Shown here piece by piece: positions 16,897 through 26,114 of a stretch of 64,000 bases of DNA. The translations under genes were made by a program, and so were the position numbers. A model generated the notes under the pieces. It saw nothing but the letters and a program-made list of their open reading frames with translations, was not told the origin of the DNA and searched no databases. The stretch lies in the NCBI RefSeq assembly GCF_030730905.1, contig NZ_JAVAMP010000010.1, forward strand, positions 62,001 to 126,000. Direction: 5' to 3'. The DNA comes from Chengkuizengella axinellae (GTDB lineage: Bacteria; Bacillota; Bacilli; Paenibacillales; KCTC-33759). The stretch's first letter is position 1, and each line of letters opens with the position of its first letter.

Positions 16897-18375
16897 TCAG
16901 CATGAGTCTAGATTTTCACTTGCTGCTGCAGCAAGTTTGATTCCTAATTTGATTTGCTCTATGGACAAGTGAGAAAAACCAAAACATGCTGAATTTTGCT
17001 GATTTTTTATGTCTAATGCTGTTGAATCTGCCCAGTACACTCCACTTACAGCACATTTCTGTTTGAAATGTTCATATTTCTCATCACTTAAAAGCCATTT
17101 TCCATAAACATGCAATCCAGCATCAGATTCAATGAAAGAAAATAGATGTGATAATGATTGTTTTAGTAATTTTAAACACGTTTGTTGTTTGTTTTGGTAT
17201 AATCGTTTCATTTTTCTAAGATGACGATCGTATAGTCCTTGATTTATAAAAGAGGTTAGTGTTTTTTGCTCCATTAATCCTGTGGCGTGTGTTTCATATA
17301 ACTCTTTTGCTAATTTAAAAGGACGTATAAGGGACTTTGGCAATACAACATAACCTATTCTTAATTCTGGTCTCAATGTTTTAGAAAAAGTACCTATATA
17401 AATCACTCGATCCTTATGATCTAATACTTTTAAAGGCTCAATTGGTCTCCCTTTATAACGAAATTCGCTATCATAGTCATCTTCAATAATCCATGTATTA
17501 TTTTGGTGTGCCCATTCCAATATTTTTTGTCTTTTTGATAAATTTAATACAACACCGGTAGGGTATTGGCGACTTGGGGTTAAGAATGCAAGTTTGGTAG
17601 ATGGCCATGCCTTCAAATCGGATTGGATTCCATTCTTCTCTATATCCATAGACAGAACTGTTCCTCCGGCTGTTTGAATAGCTCTATGAATGCCTGTATA
17701 ACATGGATTTTCAACGATGACTTTATCTTTTGGATTGATGAGTAATTGTGTTAATAATGCAATGGCCTGCATCGATCCATTTACTATGGCAATATTTTCA
17801 GCATTTGATTCAACACCTCTTGTTTTAAGTAGATGACGGGATATTGCCTCCCTTAAGGGAAAGTACCCTTCTGTATTACAGTTTTCTGCCTGTGATTCTG
17901 TGCTTAGCTGCCTAATTTCTGCATGTAAACATCGATTCCAATCCTGAAAAGGAAAGGAAGACAGGTCTGGTGATCCTACCTTGAAGTTGATTTGAGATAT
18001 GCCTTTATCAATGCGAGATGAGGTTTGAGAAAGAGATGCAAAGTTTAATTGAGTAATACGGTTACCCCAGTTAGAAAGTCGTATAGAACAGTTAAGTGAT
18101 TGTTCATTTTTTTCTTTTTGTTGAGCTTCATATGTAACAAAAGTTCCTCTTCCAATTTCTGAAGACAAATACCCTTCAGCTGTTAACATTTCATATACTT
18201 GATTTACAATGCCTCTCGAAATTTCATAATTCATAGCTAATTCACGAGTAGCTGGGAGTTTGACTCCGTGTTGTAATTTTCCATCTATTAATGCATCACG
18301 GATGGCGTGATATAATGCAGCGTATTTGTAACGGTATTTTTGTAAGTAAACATTAAAAGGAATATGAAATTCCAT
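16897..18375 (-). CDS. MocR-type (GntR-HTH/aminotransferase) regulator, PdxR/GabR-like
   Basis: The 492-aa protein fuses a GntR winged helix (residues ~10-75; LPATRELAMNYEISRGIVNQVYEML) to a class I aminotransferase-like domain with a PLP lysine in GTFSKTLRPELRIGYV. MocR proteins sense PLP or PLP-amino-acid adducts and control vitamin B6 or GABA genes; here no pdx or gab gene is near. The divergent neighbour is a GNAT acetyltransferase. Three half-sites of type ATTGGnCTAT lie in the intergenic region (18398-18444), which suggests it controls itself and the GNAT gene. Confidence 0.88.
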   Translation of the reverse strand: MEFHIPFNVYLQKYRYKYAALYHAIRDALIDGKLQHGVKLPATRELAMNYEISRGIVNQVYEMLTAEGYLSSEIGRGTFVTYEAQQKEKNEQSLNCSIRLSNWGNRITQLNFASLSQTSSRIDKGISQINFKVGSPDLSSFPFQDWNRCLHAEIRQLSTESQAENCNTEGYFPLREAISRHLLKTRGVESNAENIAIVNGSMQAIALLTQLLINPKDKVIVENPCYTGIHRAIQTAGGTVLSMDIEKNGIQSDLKAWPSTKLAFLTPSRQYPTGVVLNLSKRQKILEWAHQNNTWIIEDDYDSEFRYKGRPIEPLKVLDHKDRVIYIGTFSKTLRPELRIGYVVLPKSLIRPFKLAKELYETHATGLMEQKTLTSFINQGLYDRHLRKMKRLYQNKQQTCLKLLKQSLSHLFSFIESDAGLHVYGKWLLSDEKYEHFKQKCAVSGVYWADSTALDIKNQQNSACFGFSHLSIEQIKLGIKLAAAASENLDSC

Positions 18376-18397
18376 GAAATCATCTCATCTCATCAAA

Positions 18398-18444
18398 ATT
18401 GGTCTATAAAAAAGATTATAAATTGGAACTATGAATAGATCAAT
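18398..18444. promoter_or_regulatory. Three MocR-type half-sites between the divergent genes
   Basis: ATTGGTCTAT (18398-18407), ATTGGAACTAT (18422-18432) and the reverse-oriented ATAGATCAAT (18435-18444). Direct plus inverted half-sites of this kind are typical binding sites of GabR/PdxR-like proteins. Confidence 0.6.
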
Positions 18445-18504
18445 TTTGAAGGTAAACTCATTATCAAATAACATGAGCTAAAAGCTTTGCAAGGAGAGAG
18501 ATAG

Positions 18505-19098
18505 ATGAGACTAAACAATATAGAACTAAAAGGAGAAAGAGTTAAACTTATACCAATGTCAGAAGAGCATGCCTCTGCATTGTATGAAGCAGGTAAGGAA
18601 GAGAAGGTTTGGGATTACATGCCGAGAAAAGTTTCAAATTATAAAGATATGCAAGCGTTGGTAAAGGAAGCTTTAAAGGATAAGGAAAACGAATCATCAC
18701 TGCCCTTTGTCATTGTGGATCTTCAAACTAAACAAGTTGTAGGGAGCACTAGATTTACTCATATTGAGATGGGACATCGTCATTTAGAAATAGGCTGGAC
18801 GTGGTTAAATCCAGCAGTATGGGGAACGAGGGTGAATACAGAATGTAAATATTTGTTGCTTAAGTATTGTTTTGAAGAATTAAAACTTGTTCGTGTTCAG
18901 CTTAAAGCTGATGCAAGGAATAGAAGGTCTTTGCAAGCCATAGAACGTATTGGAGCTAAAAAAGAAGGGGTTTTGCGAAAAGAAAGAATACTGCCTGACG
19001 GATTTATTAGAGATGCAGTTTACTACAGTATTATACAGGAGGAATGGGATGAAATAAGTAGTCAATTAAAATCCTATTTATCCAAAATTTATACATAA
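18505..19098 (+). CDS. GNAT-family N-acetyltransferase (RimJ/RimL-like)
   Basis: The 197-aa protein begins NIELKGERVKLIPMSEEHA and has the acetyl-CoA-binding region around EIGWTWLNPAVWGTRVN and LKADARNRRSLQAIERIGAKKEGVLRKE, typical of the RimJ/RimL-like subfamily that acetylates N-terminal or small-molecule amines. The usual R/Q-x-x-G-x-G/A loop is altered to WGTRVN, as in many members. The substrate is unknown. It is divergent from the MocR gene and probably controlled by it. Confidence 0.82.
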   Translation: MRLNNIELKGERVKLIPMSEEHASALYEAGKEEKVWDYMPRKVSNYKDMQALVKEALKDKENESSLPFVIVDLQTKQVVGSTRFTHIEMGHRHLEIGWTWLNPAVWGTRVNTECKYLLLKYCFEELKLVRVQLKADARNRRSLQAIERIGAKKEGVLRKERILPDGFIRDAVYYSIIQEEWDEISSQLKSYLSKIYT

Positions 19099-19295
19099 AG
19101 AATATCAAAATTTACTTGTTTACCGTATATCTTCCCTAAATGACAACATCTTATGAGTGTGCAGCCAATTCTGAATGGTGATACTACATTTATCACGAAC
19201 TAGTGATAATGATGATTTTTGATTCCGATTATTTTATTTTAATACTGTTTATGTCGGATGTCGAATCACGAACCATTTAGGAGGTGAAAATAACT

Positions 19296-19562
19296 ATGGC
19301 TAATAAAAAAGTTGTGCCTGGATGCGAGCATGCGATTAATCAATGGAAGTATGAGTTTGCTTCAGAGCTTGGATTATCAGTGGGTCAGCAAGGAGCGGTG
19401 GATTATTACAGTGAATTTGCTTCTGAGTTAGGGACAGTCCCTAAGCAAGCGTTAAAAGAGGATTATTGGGGACATATTTCATCAAGAGAATCAGGAGCTG
19501 TTGGCGGAGCTATTACTGCAAGGTTAATCCAACAAGCTGAACAGGTTTTATTGAATTCTTAG
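19296..19562 (+). CDS. Alpha/beta-type small acid-soluble spore protein with an insertion
   Basis: The 88-aa protein coats and protects DNA in dormant spores and is degraded by the GPR protease at germination. It has the N-terminal KYEFASELG segment (GPR site) and the C-terminal helix GAVGGAITARLIQQAEQ. Ordinary alpha/beta SASPs are 60-72 aa; here an extra ~25 residues between the helices contain a second SEFASELG. ATG 19296 has AGGAGGTG upstream; the GTG at 19284 overlaps this site. Expression is expected from a forespore sigma-G promoter, which I could not place with confidence. Confidence 0.88.
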   Translation: MANKKVVPGCEHAINQWKYEFASELGLSVGQQGAVDYYSEFASELGTVPKQALKEDYWGHISSRESGAVGGAITARLIQQAEQVLLNS

Positions 19563-19620
19563 CCTATATTTATCATTATATTTTTACAAATAAATGCGTT
19601 TAAATCAGTGAAAAACACGT

Positions 19621-19649
19621 TTGACACTCCTTATCAATTCAAGTAATAT
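19621..19649 (+). promoter_or_regulatory. Promoter upstream of metK
   Basis: TTGACA (19621-19626), a 17-bp spacer and TAATAT (19644-19649). It gives a leader of roughly 105 nt before the metK start, too short for a SAM-I riboswitch, and none was seen. Confidence 0.65.
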
Positions 19650-19679
19650 AATATTTTGAAGGTCTAATTATAATATCAG

Positions 19680-19709
19680 CCTTTTCCTCAGGGAAAAGGT
19701 TCGTTTTTT
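19680..19709 (+). terminator. Terminator hairpin in the metK leader
   Basis: An 8-bp stem, CCTTTTCC / GGAAAAGG, with a 4-nt loop is followed by TTCGTTTTTT. It lies after the promoter at 19621 and 53 bases before the metK start, so it may be an attenuator; it could instead end the SASP transcript. Confidence 0.65.
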
Positions 19710-19762
19710 GTATATGATAATAATTTGTAAATTTGTTATTTATAGTAGGAGGTTGAACTGAA

Positions 19763-20971
19763 TTGGCAACTCAAAAAAGTCGTCGTTTATTTACGTCAGA
19801 ATCTGTAACGGAAGGACATCCTGATAAATTATGTGATCAAATTTCTGATTCCGTTTTAGATGCTTTTATGAAACAAGATCCAAATGCTCGTGTAGCTTGT
19901 GAGGTTTCTACTACAACAGGATTAGTATTAGTTGCGGGTGAAATTAGCAGTGATTTCGCTACATACATTGACATCCCAGGTCTTGTTAGAGAAACAATTA
20001 AAAATATTGGTTATGTGGATGCAAGGTACGGGTTGGATTACAGAACTTGTGCGGTATTGTCATCTATTGATGAGCAATCCCCTGAAATTGCGCGTGCAGT
20101 AGACACTGCGCTTGAAGCTAGAGAAGGCCAAATGAGTGATAGTGAGATTGAAAGCATTGGAGCAGGAGATCAAGGATTGATGTTCGGATTCGCAGTGAAC
20201 GAAACGCCTGAATTGATGCCATTGCCAATTTCATTATCCCATAAATTAGCTCGTCGTTTAACAGAAGTAAGAAAAGAGGGCATTGTAGAATACCTTCGTC
20301 CTGATGGAAAAACACAAGTTACAATTGAATATGATGAAAATGATCAACCACAACGTGTGGATACTATTGTTGTTTCTACACAGCATCATGAGAATATCAG
20401 CTTAGAACAAATTAAAAAAGATGTATTGGAGCAAGTGATTAAACCTGTTGTTCCAGCACAATTGTTAGACGATGAAACCAAATATTTTATTAATCCAACT
20501 GGAAGTTTTGTTGTCGGTGGACCTCAGGGAGATGCTGGTTTAACAGGTCGTAAAATCATTGTTGACACGTATGGTGGATACGCTAGACATGGTGGAGGCG
20601 CATTTTCAGGTAAAGATCCTACAAAAGTGGATCGCTCAGGTGCTTATGCTGCAAGATATGTTGCGAAAAATATCGTTGCTGCTGGTTTAGCTACAAAGTG
20701 TGAAGTACAGGTTGCTTATGCAATTGGTGTTGCACAGCCGGTGTCCATCAGTGTAGACACATTTGGTACTGGAGTAGTGAGTGAAGAAGAACTTGTTGAA
20801 GCGGTACGTAAACACTTTGATTTAAGACCTGCTGGAATCATCAAAATGTTGGATTTACGTCGACCAATCTATCAACAAACTGCAGCCTATGGACATTTTG
20901 GACGTTCAGATGTGGATTTGCCTTGGGAGCGTACAGATAAAGTAGAAGAATTGAAAAAAGAACTTCTTTAA
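19763..20971 (+). CDS. metK: S-adenosylmethionine synthetase
   Basis: The 402-aa enzyme makes S-adenosylmethionine from methionine and ATP in the cytoplasm. All signature segments are present: [19 protein letters not shown] near the N-terminus, [27 protein letters not shown] and [16 protein letters not shown]. It starts with TTG, with AGGAGG ten bases upstream; no ATG is available nearby. It is monocistronic: a promoter and hairpin precede it and a strong terminator follows. Confidence 0.97.
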   Translation: MATQKSRRLFTSESVTEGHPDKLCDQISDSVLDAFMKQDPNARVACEVSTTTGLVLVAGEISSDFATYIDIPGLVRETIKNIGYVDARYGLDYRTCAVLSSIDEQSPEIARAVDTALEAREGQMSDSEIESIGAGDQGLMFGFAVNETPELMPLPISLSHKLARRLTEVRKEGIVEYLRPDGKTQVTIEYDENDQPQRVDTIVVSTQHHENISLEQIKKDVLEQVIKPVVPAQLLDDETKYFINPTGSFVVGGPQGDAGLTGRKIIVDTYGGYARHGGGAFSGKDPTKVDRSGAYAARYVAKNIVAAGLATKCEVQVAYAIGVAQPVSISVDTFGTGVVSEEELVEAVRKHFDLRPAGIIKMLDLRRPIYQQTAAYGHFGRSDVDLPWERTDKVEELKKELL

Positions 20972-20992
20972 AATAAACACATAACGTTTTAT

Positions 20993-21034
20993 AAAAAGCA
21001 CTGATGTTTGCAAAAAACATCAGTGCTTTTTTCT
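20993..21034 (+). terminator. metK terminator
   Basis: A long stem (AAAGCACTGATGTTT / AACATCAGTGCTTT) with a small loop, followed by six T residues. The rest of the gap to 21253 holds only the repeat motif at 21180-21202. Confidence 0.92.
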
Positions 21035-21179
21035 ATACCCTAACAATTTAATGAAAACTCAACCGTTTACCCTCACAATTATCCGTACTGAAAAATCCAC
21101 AGTTCCAACCCTATAACAGGCTTCATTTTACATATATTTGCTAGTTTCTCAACTTTTCATAAAATCTCACAAAAAAAAC

Positions 21180-21202
21180 GTAACTTTTTGTCACCTTTTG
21201 TA
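21180..21202 (+). promoter_or_regulatory. Direct-repeat motif shared with 7088-7110
   Basis: GTAACTTTTTGTCACC, followed by TTTTGTA, gives three TTTGTnA-type units spaced 10 bp apart. It matches the motif upstream of the other secreted protein with a copper-amine-oxidase-like domain in this window. It lies 51-73 bp before the ATG at 21253. Confidence 0.45.
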
Positions 21203-21252
21203 GTCTAACTAATTAGAAGAATAGAATCTATTAAACATTTGGGAGAGAAAAG

Positions 21253-23913
21253 ATGAAATCTAATCATAAAATAAATGGTAGTTTTTTTAATAAAAAAGTC
21301 GTTCCTATTGTTGTTAGCAGTTTTTTAAGTGTACAGCTTTTATTATCGCCTATTCCAGGAATCAATATATCAGAAGTACAAGCAGCGTCCGCTAAATTGC
21401 TAAGTGAGGAAGTTATCACTTCAGGTGCTGTTTTGCAGGAATATACCTTTACAATGGAAAGAGACGGAGAATATATCAATACGGATGTTAATGTGATCAA
21501 ACTGGACTTGAATAATCCATATGTAAAATTAGATGTAATGACTGGTGTGAATGGGCAGTTTACAGAAAGGTCCTCAGTACATCAAATGGCGGAAAATTCA
21601 GATGCAGTTGCTGGAGTGAACGGTGATTTTTATGCAATGAGTTCAGAGGGAGCCCCGCTTGGAGCTCAAGTGACAGATGGAGAAATATATTCTTCACCAA
21701 GTGAATTGGTAGGCATGTTTAGTTTTGGAATTACAGAGAACAATAAGCCTGTCATTGGACAATTTGCATTTGAAGGATTCGTGACTGCTGAGAATGGGGA
21801 GAGTTATCCACTTAGAGGAGTGAACAAAACCTACTCATGGATTGTACCAGGTCAAACTCACAGCCATGTTGATTCTTTATACGTTTATACTTCTGCTTGG
21901 GGCAGTAATGAAAGAGCTGATGATGGTGCAACAACTCCAACTGAAGTTTTAGTTGTGGATGGTATTGTTGAAGAAATCTCTGAAGGTGAATATTTATCGA
22001 TGACTCCCCCAGAAAATGGGTATATTTTGAGAGGTCACGGCAAAGCTGCCAAGTATATTACTGAAAACATGCAAGTAGGTGACGAGATTGACACTGAATA
22101 TGATCTTTTAGCTTTAAGTGATGGAGGTAAAGTATCAGAAGCGGATGATTTCCAAATGTTAATCGGTGGTCATACCGTATTAATAGAAGATGGGAAAAAG
22201 GCGGATTTTTCAAGAGATGTATCTAGTATTTTAGGTAATAGATCAAGATCGGCTATCGGGTATTCCAAGGATGAGAGATATGTATACATTGTTACAGCAG
22301 ACCATTATGGTGAAAGTGATGGTTTGAGATTAAGCGAGCTGCAGCAATTGATGTTGGAACTTGGCATTTACAATGGCATTAATTTAGATGGTGGGGGTTC
22401 TACAACACTTGTATCACGTCCATTAGCTGAATTTGATGTTGAGCTTGTCAATAACCCAGAATACGGGAGCCAGAGGAAAGTTGTTAATGGTGTGGGAGTT
22501 TATTCTACAGCCCCTGAAGGTGAATTAAAAGGGATGTTTTTGGATGGGAAAACTACGCTATTTATAAACGAAGAAACTACTTTTGCAATGAAAGCCTATG
22601 ACAAGTACTATAATCCACTAGATGTTAGTGAATTGGAGATAGATTGGTTGGTTTCCGATCCGATTGGACAATTTGAAGGAAATGTATTTATACCAAATCA
22701 AGCTGGTGCTTTAGAAATTACAGCTTCATCTAGTCAAGTAAATGAAAGCTTGGAAATCGAAGTAGTGGGTAGACATGAATTAGATAGGATGGGTATTGAT
22801 GCCTCTACTTCTAATATGTTAGTTGAAGGTGGAACATATAAACTTCCTGTTTCTGTGACTACTGAATCAGGAGTGAAGCGTACGATACCAGCTGAATTAG
22901 TAGATTGGGAGTTTATCGGTTTTTCAGGTGCGATGGATGGCGATACTTTAACGGTTCACAACCTTGAAAATAAAGGGATTGGAAAAATCATTGCAAAATA
23001 TGATGGTTATAGCTCGATGTTGACCTTAACTGCAGGAATGTTAGAGGGATGGGAAGATTTTAATAAAGAAGAGAAGCCAGTATCCTTTACAGTTTATCCT
23101 TCCTTTGTGAGCGGTGATTTATCCTATCAACGTGAATCAGGAGACAATCAGAGCTTGAGGTTAGATTATGATTTTTCTGAAGGAGAAACCGTGAATAAAG
23201 CTGCATACGCTGTATTTAACGATGACGAGGGCATTGAAATAGATGGAGAGCCTCAGTTTATGAAGCTGGACTTGTTCGGAGACAATAGTTATAACTGGGT
23301 TAGGGCTGAAGTAATAGATGGAAATGGTGAAACTCAAAAAATAGATATTTCAAAAAATGTGAACTGGGAAGGTTGGGAAACGTTAAATGTGAATCTAGCA
23401 GAATACAATTTAACTTATCCTATTAAAATGAAGAGACTATATATCGTAAGTCCTGATGTTGGACAGGATGAACGTGAAGTTACTGGTTCAATTTCTTTTG
23501 ACAATATATTTTTTATGTACAAAGGTGAAATTCCACCGATTATTAAACCAAAAGTAGAAATGATCTTAAACGAGCAATTGCTTACTGTTGACGATTCTTC
23601 CATTGAATTGGATCAAGCACCTGTACTAATAGATGGTAGAACGATGGTTCCTCTTCGATTCATTGTAGATGCTTTAGGAGGACAGGTTGCATGGGACGCT
23701 GCAGATAAGAAGGTAACTTTAATCAAAGAGGATCAATTAATCGCTTTGTGGATTAATGAGAGAGATATTAATTTAAATGGGGTTAAAGTAAATTCTGATG
23801 TCCCCCCTTCCATTATTAATAATCGGACGATGGTGCCATTACGATTTGTTTCAGAATTTTTTGGCTGGAAAGTAGGCTGGGATCCAACTACAAAAACAAT
23901 TACAATGGAATAA
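21253..23913 (+). CDS. Secreted phosphodiester glycosidase (NAGPA domain) with C-terminal copper-amine-oxidase-N-like domain
   Basis: The 886-aa product has an N-terminal signal sequence (VVPIVVSSFLSVQLLLSPI, cleavage near VQAA-S). Residues ~85-420 form a phosphodiester glycosidase/NAGPA-like (DUF2233) domain with VAGVNGDFYA, ILGNRSRSAIGYSKD and the catalytic-loop signature GINLDGGGSTT. Next come beta-rich, Ig-like and carbohydrate-binding-like segments, then a ~110-aa C-terminal copper amine oxidase N-like domain (TMVPLRFIVDALGGQVAWD) that probably acts as a stalk or wall-binding unit. Relatives trim glycosyl phosphodiesters in cell-surface polymers. It stands alone between two terminated regions. 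Confidence 0.87.
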   Translation: MKSNHKINGSFFNKKVVPIVVSSFLSVQLLLSPIPGINISEVQAASAKLLSEEVITSGAVLQEYTFTMERDGEYINTDVNVIKLDLNNPYVKLDVMTGVNGQFTERSSVHQMAENSDAVAGVNGDFYAMSSEGAPLGAQVTDGEIYSSPSELVGMFSFGITENNKPVIGQFAFEGFVTAENGESYPLRGVNKTYSWIVPGQTHSHVDSLYVYTSAWGSNERADDGATTPTEVLVVDGIVEEISEGEYLSMTPPENGYILRGHGKAAKYITENMQVGDEIDTEYDLLALSDGGKVSEADDFQMLIGGHTVLIEDGKKADFSRDVSSILGNRSRSAIGYSKDERYVYIVTADHYGESDGLRLSELQQLMLELGIYNGINLDGGGSTTLVSRPLAEFDVELVNNPEYGSQRKVVNGVGVYSTAPEGELKGMFLDGKTTLFINEETTFAMKAYDKYYNPLDVSELEIDWLVSDPIGQFEGNVFIPNQAGALEITASSSQVNESLEIEVVGRHELDRMGIDASTSNMLVEGGTYKLPVSVTTESGVKRTIPAELVDWEFIGFSGAMDGDTLTVHNLENKGIGKIIAKYDGYSSMLTLTAGMLEGWEDFNKEEKPVSFTVYPSFVSGDLSYQRESGDNQSLRLDYDFSEGETVNKAAYAVFNDDEGIEIDGEPQFMKLDLFGDNSYNWVRAEVIDGNGETQKIDISKNVNWEGWETLNVNLAEYNLTYPIKMKRLYIVSPDVGQDEREVTGSISFDNIFFMYKGEIPPIIKPKVEMILNEQLLTVDDSSIELDQAPVLIDGRTMVPLRFIVDALGGQVAWDAADKKVTLIKEDQLIALWINERDINLNGVKVNSDVPPSIINNRTMVPLRFVSEFFGWKVGWDPTTKTITME

Positions 23914-23934
23914 CAAACGAATTTACTTTCATTC

Positions 23935-24018
23935 TTGCTTAAATATGGTAGTATAATAATATAGGCGTGTTTCGACAATATTAGACTTCTATTGCGATCT
24001 TTTCGCTCTAGAAGTCTA
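23935..24018 (+). promoter_or_regulatory. degS-degU promoter and leader hairpin
   Basis: TTGCTT (23935-23940), a 16-bp spacer and TAATAT (23957-23962) give a likely promoter. About 20 bases later a nested hairpin forms: TAGACTTCT (23982-23990) pairs with AGAAGTCTA (24010-24018) around an inner GCGA/TCGC stem. No T run follows, so this is a leader structure, not a terminator. Confidence 0.5.
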
Positions 24019-24103
24019 GTATACATACTAAAGATTTTTCTCTATAGAGAATTACTAACAATACATTTTCGACTTGAAATAAAGGACAGGGAGTAGGATA
24101 TTA

Positions 24104-25261
24104 GTGGCAAACTTGGATGCTATCGATAAAGTCATAACGAAAACGATGGAAGTCATGGATGATAGCAAATATCAAATTTATGAAATCTCTGAAAGTGCTC
24201 GCACTGAATTAGAAGTTTTAAATCAAGATTTGAGTAAAGTGATGTCAGAGATTGATAAAGTCATAAACATTGTTGATGATTTTGAAATTAAATTCAGAGA
24301 TGCTAGGAATAGACTCTCAGAAGTTAGTCGAGATTTACATCGTTATGGAGAAGTAGATATTCGAAAAGCCTATGAAACAGCGAATAGTTTTCAAATTGAG
24401 TTAATTATTTATCGGGAAAAGGAAAAGAATTTAAAGGACAGAAGAGATGATTTGCATCAAAGAATCAAAAATATTGAAGGTACCATACATCGTGCAGAAA
24501 CAGTAGTTTCTCAAATGAATGTAGTACTGGATTATTTACAAGGTGATCTGAATCAAGTTTCTCGAATTCTTGAAACAGCAAAAAACAGACAACTTATCGG
24601 TTTGAAAATTATTTTGGCGTTAGAGGAAGAACGAAAGAGGATTTCCCGGGAAATTCATGATGGAATTGCTCAATCTATGGCGAATCTAGTATTACGTACA
24701 GAAATCGTGGAACGGATGTTAAGTAAAGAGAAGTATGATTCATTAATGGGTGAGTTTGTAGATTTTAAACATCAAATGAGAACAGGGCTTGAAGAGGTTC
24801 GAAAAATCATATTTAATTTACGACCGATGGCATTGGATGACTTAGGACTTGTTCCTGCATTAAGGAAGTATCTACAGGTTTTTGAGGAAAAATATGCGAT
24901 CAATACCTCGATCGATGTCCATGGACAGGAAATTCGAATATCTTCAGCTATGGAAGTAGCCATTTATCGATTTGTTCAAGAGTTTTGTTCAAATACGTAT
25001 AAACATGCCAACGCCTCTCAAATTAAGTTGGGCATTTTCTTCGAAGATGAAACGATCTCTATTTCCTTACAGGATGATGGTATAGGATTTGAAATCGATC
25101 AAATGGACCAAAAAATTCTTGAAGGTAATCATTACGGCATTATTGGTATGCGTGAGCGGGTTGAACTTCTAGAAGGTGATTTTGAAATCCGTTCAGCATC
25201 AAATCAAGGAACACAAATTACGATGAAAGTGCCCGTCAATGAGAATGAAGAAAAGGAGTGA
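24104..25261 (+). CDS. degS: Sensor histidine kinase DegS
   Basis: The 385-aa cytoplasmic kinase has no membrane segment. An N-terminal sensor region with a long coiled coil (residues ~30-160, rich in heptads) precedes a HisKA_3 domain with the phospho-acceptor H185 in SREIHDGIAQ, and an HATPase domain with NTYKHANASQI, DDGIGFE and GIIGMRERV. DegS phosphorylates DegU to steer exoenzyme production, motility, competence and biofilm formation. It starts with GTG after CAGGGAG. degU follows nine bases after its stop, so the two form an operon. Confidence 0.95.
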   Translation: MANLDAIDKVITKTMEVMDDSKYQIYEISESARTELEVLNQDLSKVMSEIDKVINIVDDFEIKFRDARNRLSEVSRDLHRYGEVDIRKAYETANSFQIELIIYREKEKNLKDRRDDLHQRIKNIEGTIHRAETVVSQMNVVLDYLQGDLNQVSRILETAKNRQLIGLKIILALEEERKRISREIHDGIAQSMANLVLRTEIVERMLSKEKYDSLMGEFVDFKHQMRTGLEEVRKIIFNLRPMALDDLGLVPALRKYLQVFEEKYAINTSIDVHGQEIRISSAMEVAIYRFVQEFCSNTYKHANASQIKLGIFFEDETISISLQDDGIGFEIDQMDQKILEGNHYGIIGMRERVELLEGDFEIRSASNQGTQITMKVPVNENEEKE

Positions 25262-25270
25262 GATTTTAGT

Positions 25271-25993
25271 ATGAATAATGATCATAAAGTAAGAGTGATC
25301 ATTGCGGATGATCATGCTCTTTTTAGGGAAGGGTTAAAAAGAATTTTAGAAATGGAAGATCAGCTGGAAGTTATAGCTGAATGCTCTGATGGCAGTGAAG
25401 TGCTCGAGTGCTGTAAGAAAAATAAACCTGATGTATTATTGTTAGACATTAATATGCCTAAAGAGAATGGTGTTGTAACAACTGAAAAGGTGACGCAACA
25501 TTATCCATTTGTGAAAATAGTGATTTTATCTATTCATGATGATGAAAGTTATGTTTTTGAAACCCTAAGAAAAGGGGCATCAGGTTACCTGCTTAAGGAT
25601 ATGGAATCCAATGAGTTGATTCATGCGATTAATTCTGTCGTGAAAGGTTATTCATATATCCATCCGAAGGTATCTGGAAAATTAATCAATCACTTAAGAA
25701 GAATGACATATTTAAATGAAACAGGGATTGCTAAACCACAAGAAAAGCAACAATCTACAACAACTTCAAATGTTCGATACATATATGATTTAGAAAATCC
25801 GCTTACTAAACGTGAAGCAGAGGTGCTTTGTTTGATGGCAGAAGGTAGAAACAACAAAGCAATTGGTGAGCAATTATTTATTAGTGAGAAAACAGTGAAA
25901 AACCATGTAAGTAGTATTTTGCAGAAATTAGAAGTAGAGGATCGCACACAAGCGGTAATTAATTCGATTAAAAAAGGTTGGGTAACTCTTTAA
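25271..25993 (+). CDS. degU: Response regulator DegU
   Basis: The 240-aa protein has an N-terminal receiver domain with acidic pocket D13-D14, phospho-acceptor D59 (DVLLLDINMP) and K109 region (GYLLKDME), a ~45-aa linker, and a C-terminal LuxR/NarL helix-turn-helix (LTKREAEVLCLMAEGRNNKAIGEQLFISEKTVKNHVSSIL). Phosphorylated DegU activates exoenzyme genes and represses motility; the unphosphorylated form supports competence. Here competence genes (comFA, comFC) and the late flagellar block lie just downstream, as in Bacillus. Confidence 0.95.
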   Translation: MNNDHKVRVIIADDHALFREGLKRILEMEDQLEVIAECSDGSEVLECCKKNKPDVLLLDINMPKENGVVTTEKVTQHYPFVKIVILSIHDDESYVFETLRKGASGYLLKDMESNELIHAINSVVKGYSYIHPKVSGKLINHLRRMTYLNETGIAKPQEKQQSTTTSNVRYIYDLENPLTKREAEVLCLMAEGRNNKAIGEQLFISEKTVKNHVSSILQKLEVEDRTQAVINSIKKGWVTL

Positions 25994-26114
25994 ATTAGAT
26001 TCTTGTCTTAAGACATTTGACTTATTTTATTCCCTCAGACCTCTTTGTCGATGAACTATGTGGAACTCTACAATCCCTTATGGCATATGATGGCGTATAA
26101 GGGAGGTAGAACAT

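Noticed and set aside
19621..19763. SAM riboswitch before metK
   Set aside because: The leader is too short, and none of the S-box conserved segments is present.
23733..24026. 97-codon minus-strand frame over the end of the glycosidase gene
   Set aside because: Overlaps conserved coding sequence and the degS promoter; composition not protein-like.
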